From NCBI GenBank assembly GCA_020438665.1, contig JAGQUE010000576.1, positions 1 to 13,162 of the forward strand: a stretch of DNA of 13,162 bases, written 5' to 3'. This DNA is from Nocardioidaceae bacterium (GTDB lineage: Bacteria > Actinomycetota > Actinomycetes > Propionibacteriales > Nocardioidaceae). Shown here piece by piece: positions 6,367 through 11,987 of this stretch (position 1 is its first letter; every line of letters begins with the position of its first letter). The notes under the pieces were generated by a model. It was not told the origin of the DNA. It saw only the letters and a list, made by a program, of their open reading frames with translations, and searched no databases. A program made the translations under genes and the position numbers.

Positions 6367-7041
6367 ATGGTTGTCATGCCCGATGAGCAAAATGTGCTCT
6401 ACCCAACACAAGCCATGGAGTTCCGCGACGAGGTGTTCGGGCACTTCGCCCGGATGGGCGCGGCCTTCGGCCACGCCCGGCGACTCCAGCTGATCATGGT
6501 GCTGTCCCAGGGGGAGCGCTCGGTCGAGACGCTGGCCAACGAGGTCGGCTCCACCGTGGCCAACACCTCGCGCCACCTCCGCATCCTGGCCGGCGCGGGT
6601 CTGGTCACGCGCCGTGCCGATGGCACGTCGCGGATCTACCGACTGTCCAGCCCCGCGGTGGCCGAGGCCTACTACACCCTCATCAAGCTGGCCGAGAAGC
6701 ACATCGCCGACGTCAGCTCGCTGGCGGACGCGTTCTTCGACGAGATCGACGGCACCACGCCCATCAGCCTCGAGGAGCTCGCCGAGATCTCGCGCGAGGG
6801 CAACGTCCTGCTCGTCGACGTGCGACCGCCCCAGGAGTACGCCCACGGTCACCTCGACGGCGCGATCAACCTGCCGGTGGGCGAGATCGCCGGCCGGCTG
6901 GCCGAGCTGCCGCCCGACTCCAAGGTCGTCGCCTACTGCCGCGGCCCCTACTGCGTGATGTCGGCGACGGCGGTCCATCAGCTGCGCGAGGCCGGCTATG
7001 ACGCCGTCCGCCTCGCCGAGGCCTTCACCCCGACCGGCTGA
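6367..7041 (+). CDS. ArsR-family transcriptional regulator fused to a rhodanese domain
   Basis: 224 aa. Residues about 20-95 are a winged helix-turn-helix with ArsR signatures (Q-G-E-R-S-V-E-T-L-A, then S-T-V-A-N-T-S-R-H-L-R-I-L, then the wing R-R-A-D-G-T-S-R-I-Y). The C-terminal part (about 120-215) is a rhodanese domain with V-D-V-R-P-P-Q-E-Y, G-H-L-D-G-A-I-N-L-P and the active-site loop C-R-G-P-Y-C (181-186). The metal-binding E-L-C-V-C-D box of ArsR/CadC is absent, and the only two cysteines of the whole protein are in the rhodanese loop. It is therefore more likely a persulfide, thiol or redox-responsive repressor than a metal sensor (inference). The C-terminus stops a few residues after the last rhodanese strand, shorter than usual. 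The start is ATG at 6367 or the in-frame ATG at 6376. A weak GAAG at 6362-6365 would fit the later one. Confidence 0.93.
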   Translation: MVVMPDEQNVLYPTQAMEFRDEVFGHFARMGAAFGHARRLQLIMVLSQGERSVETLANEVGSTVANTSRHLRILAGAGLVTRRADGTSRIYRLSSPAVAEAYYTLIKLAEKHIADVSSLADAFFDEIDGTTPISLEELAEISREGNVLLVDVRPPQEYAHGHLDGAINLPVGEIAGRLAELPPDSKVVAYCRGPYCVMSATAVHQLREAGYDAVRLAEAFTPTG

Positions 7042-7056
7042 GCTGGAGGCTCAGCC
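7036..7056. terminator. Bidirectional terminator hairpin between convergent genes
   Basis: Eight-base perfect stem GGCTGAGC/GCTCAGCC with a five-base loop. It begins within the last codons of the ArsR-rhodanese gene, contains its TGA, and ends one base before the stop of the convergent propeller gene. There is no U-tract on either side, which is common for actinomycete hairpins of this type. Confidence 0.6.
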
Positions 7057-8700
7057 TCAGCGGATACGGCGCGGCTTGCCCGGCACGACCAGGTCCGCCG
7101 CCCCGCCCTGGGCGGTGGCCACGCACGCGAGCGCGTGTCCCTTGTCGGCGGCGACGATCCGGTAGTCGTGCCGGCCCGCGCCTCTGATGGGGTGGCCGTC
7201 GCGCGTCCATGCGAACCTGACCCGATGCTTCTCCACCCAGAAGCCCGTCCGGCAGCTGACGGTGCGCCCGACGTGTGGCATGCCCGCCACCGTGGTCCGA
7301 CGGACCGGCACGCCATCGACCCACCCCGACACCAGGGCCGGGCCGGTCGCCTGGGTCTGCAGCCGGAAGGTGGTGTCCGGATAGGTGCCGTGCGTGTAGA
7401 TCAGGGTCGCTCGTCCGGCGGCATCCAGCCCGACCTGCTCGCTGTTGCTGTCACCCGACGTGGCGAAGTCACCGGTCAGCGTCACTGGCGTGGTCGCCGT
7501 TCCCGCATCCAGCACGCGGGCCTCCAGCCCGAGGCTGACCAGGCCGAGGGTGAAGCGCTGATAGACGAGCAGCGCCGTGCCGTCGGGGCGGCGCACGAGG
7601 GCGTCCAGCTCTGCGTCCTCACCGCTCGGCGTGAGCTGCATCGCCGGCGCGAGCGTCGCGCCGTCCCAGTACCGCTCATAGAGCTGGACGTTGACACCGC
7701 TCCCCTGCCGCCACAGCACGGTGGCGGCGCCGTCGTTGCCGGCGACGACGTAGGGCTGGACGTCGAGCTGACCGGCGCCGGTCACGACGTCGCGGCCGAC
7801 CCAGGGGGCGAGCTTGCGGCCGGTCTCCAGCGTCGCCATGCGCACGGCAGTCATCGGACCGCTCGCCGGCGCGGTCCAGGCGACGACCGCGGTCCCGCCA
7901 GGAGTCATCGCCGTGCTCGCGCGCTGGGAGTCGCCAGCCCCCGAGAGCGTCGCGGTCTTCCAGGTCCGCCCCGGACGGTGCGACTTCGTCGACGCTCGCA
8001 CCGTCATGTCGGCCAGGTTGTAGCCCTGGATGAACCCCACGACGATGTCACCCTTGGCGTTGACGGCCAGGTCCATGCCGACCGAGAACTCTCCGGCGGG
8101 CGTGACGAAGCGGTTCTTCCAGGGCCCGTGCGGCGCCTTGACCCCCACCGCGATCCGATAGACCGGTGGCGAGCTCACCAGCTTGGCGGAGGCGTAGGTC
8201 GAGACGACCAGGGTGCCGTCGCGGGTCATCGATAGCTGCGGGGAGGAGTGGTAGAAGCCGGGCTGGTCGGTGAACAGCTCGACCGGCTTGGTCCAGCGGC
8301 GCTTGCTCGTGTCGAGCCGGGTCAGGAACGTGCGGTAGTCACCGGCGTTGATCGAGTACGCCGCCCAGAAGTCGCCGTCGGGTGTCGGCTGGATCACGGA
8401 GATGCCCAGATAGCTGCCCCTGAGCCGGTTCTTGACGTCGACCCACCCACCCCGCCCCGGGAGGCGGATACGGGCGTGCACGATGTTGTCGGTCCCCGAA
8501 CCGGCGGTGCCCCACAGCAGCAGATCGGTGCCGTCCGCGGCCGTGGCCCAACCCGGGTTGACCAGCCCCGTGGTGCCCGGGATGTCCCGGGGCGGTGTCC
8601 AGTCCGGCTCGCCTGCCGCCTCGACGCTCGGCGCCACCAGGAACGACGCGGTCACCCCGGCGACGATCGCCGCACCGACAAGAGCCCGACGCAGCACCAC
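7057..8700 (-). CDS. Exported eight-bladed beta-propeller protein with C-terminal Ig-like domain
   Basis: About 547 aa. A Sec-type signal peptide is evident: positive start (M-V-L-R-R), hydrophobic core, then V-E-A with likely cleavage after residue 28. Residues about 30-450 hold eight degenerate repeats with strands of the form D-G-x-x-x-V-x-W (near residues 57, 109, 162, 217, 269, 324, 374, 429). The mature N-terminus starts with W-T-P-P, again as if to close the last blade. Residues about 453-547 resemble the Ig-like domains of actinomycete surface proteins (G-x-x-V-S-C-R-T-G-x-W, W-T-R-D-G-x-P-I, A-A-D-K-G-H-A-L-A-C), with Cys483 and Cys526 likely disulfide-bonded. The start is GTG at 8698-8700 (or 8695-8697), five (eight) bases after GGAGG. 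A TTG at 8733 would give 11 more residues. No catalytic motif or cell-wall anchor is seen. Function unknown. Confidence 0.85.
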   Translation of the reverse strand: MVLRRALVGAAIVAGVTASFLVAPSVEAAGEPDWTPPRDIPGTTGLVNPGWATAADGTDLLLWGTAGSGTDNIVHARIRLPGRGGWVDVKNRLRGSYLGISVIQPTPDGDFWAAYSINAGDYRTFLTRLDTSKRRWTKPVELFTDQPGFYHSSPQLSMTRDGTLVVSTYASAKLVSSPPVYRIAVGVKAPHGPWKNRFVTPAGEFSVGMDLAVNAKGDIVVGFIQGYNLADMTVRASTKSHRPGRTWKTATLSGAGDSQRASTAMTPGGTAVVAWTAPASGPMTAVRMATLETGRKLAPWVGRDVVTGAGQLDVQPYVVAGNDGAATVLWRQGSGVNVQLYERYWDGATLAPAMQLTPSGEDAELDALVRRPDGTALLVYQRFTLGLVSLGLEARVLDAGTATTPVTLTGDFATSGDSNSEQVGLDAAGRATLIYTHGTYPDTTFRLQTQATGPALVSGWVDGVPVRRTTVAGMPHVGRTVSCRTGFWVEKHRVRFAWTRDGHPIRGAGRHDYRIVAADKGHALACVATAQGGAADLVVPGKPRRIR

Positions 8701-8705
8701 GACCG

Positions 8706-8710
8706 CCTCC
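8706..8710 (-). promoter_or_regulatory. Ribosome binding site deciding the exported propeller start
   Basis: GGAGG on the minus strand, five bases before the GTG at 8700 and eight before the GTG at 8697. It favours these over the upstream TTG at 8733. Confidence 0.65.
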
Positions 8711-8745
8711 GATCCGGGCGCCCGCACGAGCAACCAGGTGCCGTG

Positions 8746-8774
8746 AGGCTAATCGCCTGCCGTCGACCCGGCAA
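8746..8774 (-). promoter_or_regulatory. Candidate promoter of the exported propeller gene
   Basis: On the minus strand, TTGCCG (8774-8769) and TAGCCT (8751-8746) are 17 bases apart. Initiation would fall near 8739, giving a leader of about 40 bases that contains the ribosome binding site. The hexamers match the consensus only in part. Confidence 0.35.
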
Positions 8775-8788
8775 CGTCCCCGTGGGGT

Positions 8789-8812
8789 TGACGTCACTCG
8801 GCCCGGGCCGAG
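8789..8812. promoter_or_regulatory. Two abutting palindromes in a divergent intergenic region
   Basis: TGACGTCA (8789-8796) is a perfect 8-bp palindrome. CTCGGCCC-GGGCCGAG (8797-8812) is a perfect 16-bp palindrome with no spacer between the two. They lie in the 209-bp region between the divergent exported propeller and VIT-family genes, so they could be operators for either. The palindromes are seen directly; their function is inferred. Confidence 0.4.
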
Positions 8813-8868
8813 AACCGGCCCGCGTGCCGCCTGACACGTGGACGGTGCCGGGTCGGAACGCGGGTCAT

Positions 8869-8877
8869 TGATAACGT
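8869..8877 (+). promoter_or_regulatory. Candidate extended -10 element of the VIT-family gene
   Basis: TGATAACGT fits the extended -10 pattern TGnTAnnnT. Initiation a few bases downstream would leave a leader of about 25 bases with the ribosome binding site. No good -35 hexamer is visible. Confidence 0.3.
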
Positions 8878-8895
8878 GTCGCGGTCCTAGTTGCT

Positions 8896-8902
8896 GGGGA
8901 GG
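8896..8902 (+). promoter_or_regulatory. Ribosome binding site of the VIT-family gene
   Basis: GGGGAGG with a seven-base spacer to the GTG at 8910. It rejects an upstream in-frame GTG at 8838 that would add 24 residues unlike the family. Confidence 0.8.
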
Positions 8903-8909
8903 TTCACAG

Positions 8910-9641
8910 GTGGCGGACACACCACGACAGTCACGATCCACCGTCCACGTGCCGCCGCCCGACCACCACCGTGACGTCACCGGTGGCGCGCTGCGGGCCG
9001 GAGTCTTCGGCGCCATGGACGGGCTCGTGTCCAACTTCTCGCTCGTCGCCGGGGTGATCGGCGGCGGCGTGAGCACCCAGACCGTGATCCTGACGGGGCT
9101 GGCCGGGCTCGCCGCGGGCGCGTTCTCGATGGCGGTCGGTGAATACACCTCCGTGGCGTCGCAGAGCGAGGCGACCGAGGCCGAGATCGCCAAGGAGAAG
9201 CTCGAGATCTCGCGCAACCCCGTCGGCGAGGCCGCGGAGCTGGCGCTCATCTATGAGCGCTACGGCATGGACGCCGAGACCGCGCTCAAGGCCGCCCAGC
9301 AGATCACCGCCAACCCCGAGCACAACTGGCGCGTGCACACCCGCGAGGAGCTGGGCGTCGACCCCGACGACCTGCCGTCGCCCTACGTCGCCGCCGCGTC
9401 GTCGTTCGGCGCGTTCACCGTCGGCGGACTGGTCCCGCTGCTGCCGCTGTTCTTCGGCGCCGGCTCGATCCTGGTCGTCGCGCTCGTGAGCGCCGTCGCC
9501 CTGTTCGTCAGCGGCGGCCTGGTCGCCACCCTCACCACGCGCAGCCCGTGGTTCGGTGGTGCCCGCCAGCTCGTCCTGGGCCTGGTCGCGGCCGCGGCCA
9601 CCTACGGCCTGGGGAGCATCATCGGTAGCAATATCGGCTGA
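8910..9641 (+). CDS. VIT1/CCC1-family Fe2+/Mn2+ transporter
   Basis: 243 aa from GTG at 8910. It matches the vacuolar iron transporter family across its length. Helix 1 reads G-A-L-R-A-G-V-F-G-A-M-D-G-L-V-S-N-F-S-L-V. Helix 2 ends in F-S-M-A-V-G-E-Y-T-S. An acidic cytosolic stretch follows (S-Q-S-E-A-T-E-A-E-I-A-K-E-K-L-E, then N-P-x-x-E-A-A-E-L and I-Y-E-R-Y-G-M), and the last three helices are in residues about 158-243. Asp37 and Met74 correspond to transport-path residues of plant VIT1. The short N-terminus carries His-rich V-H-V-P-P-P-D-H-H. It is predicted to export Fe2+ or Mn2+ across the cytoplasmic membrane by proton exchange, lowering free metal. It appears monocistronic: upstream is the divergent propeller gene and downstream is an 87-base gap before the aldehyde dehydrogenase gene. 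Confidence 0.95.
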   Translation: MADTPRQSRSTVHVPPPDHHRDVTGGALRAGVFGAMDGLVSNFSLVAGVIGGGVSTQTVILTGLAGLAAGAFSMAVGEYTSVASQSEATEAEIAKEKLEISRNPVGEAAELALIYERYGMDAETALKAAQQITANPEHNWRVHTREELGVDPDDLPSPYVAAASSFGAFTVGGLVPLLPLFFGAGSILVVALVSAVALFVSGGLVATLTTRSPWFGGARQLVLGLVAAAATYGLGSIIGSNIG

Positions 9642-9715
9642 GTTCCCGGTTCTTTGCTGCGGATTCCTTGCCCCCGGGGCCGCGAGTCGGTTGACTTACG
9701 AAGCAGACCTTGACC

Positions 9716-9721
9716 AGGAGG
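9716..9721 (+). promoter_or_regulatory. Ribosome binding site supporting a TTG start
   Basis: AGGAGG with a seven-base spacer to TTG at 9729. It is a near-ideal Shine-Dalgarno sequence compensating for a weak start codon. Confidence 0.8.
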
Positions 9722-9728
9722 AGCGAAA

Positions 9729-11072
9729 TTGACTGCCTATGCGGTCGTCAACCCCGCCACGGGGGAGACCATCAAGACCTACCCGACTGCCACCGACGAC
9801 GACATCCAGGCCGCCATCACCAAGGCCCAGCATGCCTACAAGACGTGGGGCCGCACCTCGACGGTCGCCGAGCGCGCCGCTCTGGTCGCCCGCGTCGCGG
9901 AGCTCCACACCGAGCGCGCCGAGGAGCTCGCCGACATCATGGTGACCGAGATGGGCAAGCCCCGCGAGGAGGCCATCGGCGAGGTGGAGTTCAGCGCCGC
10001 CATCTATCAGTACTACGCCGACAACGCCGAGACGTTCCTGGCCGACGAGGACATCACGCTCCTGGCGGGTGAGGGCACCGCCCGCATCACCCGCGAGCCC
10101 GTCGGTGTCCTGCTCGGCGTCATGCCGTGGAACTTCCCGGCCTACCAGGTCGCGCGGTTCGCCGGGCCCAACCTGTGCCTGGGCAACACCATCCTGCTCA
10201 AGCACGCGCTGCAGTGCCCGGCGTCCGCCGAGGCGCTCCAGAAGATCTTCGACGACGCCGGCTTCCCCGAGGGCGCCTACGTCAACATCTATGCCAGCCA
10301 CGACCAGATCGCCGACGTTGTCGCCGACCCGCGCGTCCAGGGCGTCTCGGTCACCGGCTCCGAGCGCGCCGGTGCGGCGGTGGCCGAGGTCGCGGGCCGC
10401 AACCTCAAGAAGGTCGTGCTCGAGCTGGGCGGGTCCGACCCGTTCATCGTGCTCGGCACCGACGACCTCGACGCGACCGTCGAGGCCGCCCTGGCCGCCC
10501 GCCTGGGCAACACCGGCCAGGCCTGCAACGCCGGCAAGCGGTTCATCGTCGTGGAGAACCTCTATGATGAGTTCCTCGAGAAGTTCACCGCCGGCGTGGT
10601 CGCCAACGGGAGCGCCCCGCTGAGCTCGGCCGGCGCCGCTGACACGCTGATGGCGCAGCTCGCCGACGCGACCGCGTCCGGTGCCGAGCTGACGTCGTCA
10701 GGGGCGGAGCGCAGCGGCGCCCACGTGCCGTTCGGCGTCCTGACCAACGTCAGCCGTGAGAGCAAGACCTTCTATGAGGAGCTGTTCGGCCCGGTGGCGA
10801 TGGTCTTCAAGGTCGCCGACGAGGCCGCCGCCGTCGAGCTCGCCAACGACACCCCGTTCGGCCTCGGCTCCTATCTGTTCACCAACGACGCGGAGCAGGC
10901 CGAGCGGGTCGCCGCGCAGATCGAGGCCGGCATGGTCTTCGTCAACTGCGTGGACGCGGACGGCGCCGAGCTGCCCTTCGGCGGTGTGAAGCGTTCCGGC
11001 ATGGGGCGCGAGCTGGGCCGGTTCGGCATCGAGGAGTTCGTCAACCGCAAGATGATCCGGATCAACGCCTGA
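9729..11072 (+). CDS. Aldehyde dehydrogenase, succinate-semialdehyde dehydrogenase type
   Basis: 447 aa from a TTG start. The N-terminus (V-V-N-P-A-T-G-E), M-P-W-N-F-P (132-137, catalytic Asn135), L-E-L-G-G-S-D-P-F (231-239, Glu232), G-Q-A-C-N-A-G-K-R-F (263-272, nucleophile Cys266) and L-P-F-G-G-V-K-R-S-G near the C-terminus give the full catalytic set. The GSDPF and CNAGKRF forms resemble actinomycete succinate-semialdehyde dehydrogenases (GabD-like), which oxidise succinate semialdehyde to succinate with NAD(P)+. Oddly, the usual G-D-P-x6-G-P segment after the Cys loop is missing. The stretch from K-F-T-A-G to F-G-P-V is about 8-12 residues shorter than in relatives, although the frame is intact. 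No GABA aminotransferase is next to it, so the substrate remains uncertain. A strong terminator follows the stop. Confidence 0.92.
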   Translation: MTAYAVVNPATGETIKTYPTATDDDIQAAITKAQHAYKTWGRTSTVAERAALVARVAELHTERAEELADIMVTEMGKPREEAIGEVEFSAAIYQYYADNAETFLADEDITLLAGEGTARITREPVGVLLGVMPWNFPAYQVARFAGPNLCLGNTILLKHALQCPASAEALQKIFDDAGFPEGAYVNIYASHDQIADVVADPRVQGVSVTGSERAGAAVAEVAGRNLKKVVLELGGSDPFIVLGTDDLDATVEAALAARLGNTGQACNAGKRFIVVENLYDEFLEKFTAGVVANGSAPLSSAGAADTLMAQLADATASGAELTSSGAERSGAHVPFGVLTNVSRESKTFYEELFGPVAMVFKVADEAAAVELANDTPFGLGSYLFTNDAEQAERVAAQIEAGMVFVNCVDADGAELPFGGVKRSGMGRELGRFGIEEFVNRKMIRINA

Positions 11073-11111
11073 GCGACTCCACTGTCGACCTGACGTGACC
11101 ATGTGGTGACG

Positions 11112-11135
11112 GGGCCCCCGCTTCGGCGGGGGCCC
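11112..11135. terminator. Strong UUCG-loop terminator after the aldehyde dehydrogenase gene
   Basis: Ten-base perfect stem GGGCCCCCGC/GCGGGGGCCC closed by TTCG, followed on the plus strand by TGTTGTCCTTCT. It lies 40 bases after the stop. Read from the other strand it would also end the FrnE-like gene transcript, but without a U-tract. Confidence 0.9.
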
Positions 11136-11203
11136 TGTTGTCCTTCTCGGGCCTGTCGTCCTTCTCGGCCTGTTGTCCTTCTCGGGCCTGTCGTCCTTCT
11201 CGG
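11134..11203. repeat. Tandem repeat array, two perfect 35-bp copies each made of two half-units
   Basis: Four head-to-tail units follow the pattern CCTGTYGTCCTTCTCGG: 11134-11151, 11152-11168, 11169-11186 and 11187-11203. Units 1 and 3 are identical 18-mers (Y = T, with an extra G). Units 2 and 4 are identical 17-mers (Y = C). The array is therefore a 35-bp dimer repeated twice without error. It starts inside the terminator stem and ends five bases before the stop of the FrnE-like gene. 35 is not a multiple of three and no gene crosses it. Confidence 0.85.
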
Positions 11204-11208
11204 TGCGC

Positions 11209-11913
11209 TCAGACTGCGCAGCCGTCGGACCCGCAGGCCTGGCTCTGGGCCGCCTGCTCGTCGGTGGCCCCGACCGTCGTGCGCTGCTGGTCGGCGGCCG
11301 CCCGCGCCAGCACCTGCTGGAACACCTCGACCGGCTGGGCGCCCGAGATGCCATAGCGGCCGTCGACGACGAAGAACGGCACACCGCCGGCGCCACAGGC
11401 GCGGGCCTGGTCGATGTCGGCCTCGACGTCGCCGCGGAAGCGGTCGGAGGGCAGGGTCTGGTCGACATCGTCGGCCGGCATCCCTATCGAGGCAGCGATC
11501 TCCCGCAGCACCCCGTGGTCGGCGACGTTGCGCGCCTGGGTGAAGTACGCCGACAGCAAGGCCTCCTCGAGGGCGCCCTGGTGACCGGTCTCCCGGGCCA
11601 GGTGGAGCAGCCGGTGGGCGTCGACGGTGTTGACGACCTGGGCCTCGTGCTGGCGAAAGACCATGCCCTCCTCGGCGGCGATCGCGTCGACCTGGGCGAT
11701 CATCGCGAGGCCCGCCTCGATCCCGCCGCCGTACTTGCGGCCGAGGTGCTCGGCGATCGTCTCCGTCGGCACCGTGGGTGCGGACGGGTCGAGCTGGAAG
11801 GAGCGCCACACCACCTCGACGTCGCCCTCGTGATCGGCGATCGCGCGCTCGAGGCGCCGTTTGCCGATGTAGCACCACGGACACACCACGTCGGACCAGA
11901 CCTCGACAAGCAC
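11209..11913 (-). CDS. DsbA-family thioredoxin-fold oxidoreductase, FrnE-like
   Basis: 234 aa, no signal peptide, so cytosolic. The N-terminal strand V-E-V-W-S-D-V-V leads into C-P-W-C-Y-I-G-K (Cys11/Cys14), the FrnE-type redox motif. A helical insertion domain spans about 40-170. The cis-Pro segment G-G-V-P-F-F-V-V-D and I-S-G-A-Q-P-V-E-V-F follow. The extreme C-terminus carries a second pair C-G-S-D-G-C (Cys227-x4-Cys232). A C-terminal Cx4C pair is known from Deinococcus radiodurans FrnE, where it relays oxidation with the CxxC site. The start is GTG at 11911-11913, where the family homology begins. No clear Shine-Dalgarno is seen, and the longer frame upstream crosses the neighbouring gene. 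Divergent from the DUF429-RelA/SpoT gene, 74 bases away. The role is probably cytosolic disulfide or oxidative-stress chemistry. Confidence 0.92.
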   Translation of the reverse strand: MLVEVWSDVVCPWCYIGKRRLERAIADHEGDVEVVWRSFQLDPSAPTVPTETIAEHLGRKYGGGIEAGLAMIAQVDAIAAEEGMVFRQHEAQVVNTVDAHRLLHLARETGHQGALEEALLSAYFTQARNVADHGVLREIAASIGMPADDVDQTLPSDRFRGDVEADIDQARACGAGGVPFFVVDGRYGISGAQPVEVFQQVLARAAADQQRTTVGATDEQAAQSQACGSDGCAV

Positions 11914-11974
11914 GCCGACCCAACCACGCGGAGGGCTCGGGTGTTCCCTCGGCACTGTTGGCCGCGTCACCCCG

Positions 11975-11980
11975 TAGCGT
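11975..11980 (+). promoter_or_regulatory. Candidate -10 element for leaderless transcription
   Basis: TAGCGT fits TAnnnT and ends seven bases before the ATG at 11988, the spacing typical of leaderless actinomycete genes. No Shine-Dalgarno sequence precedes this ATG, which supports the idea. No clear -35 is visible. Confidence 0.4.
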
Positions 11981-11987
11981 GTCCGCC

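Noticed and set aside
9668..9696. Promoter for the aldehyde dehydrogenase gene (TTGCCC or TTGACT as -35)
   Set aside because: No acceptable -10 hexamer lies at the right distance from either, so the promoter could not be placed.
11134..11203. CRISPR array
   Set aside because: The 17-18 bp units are directly adjacent with no spacers and there are no cas genes.
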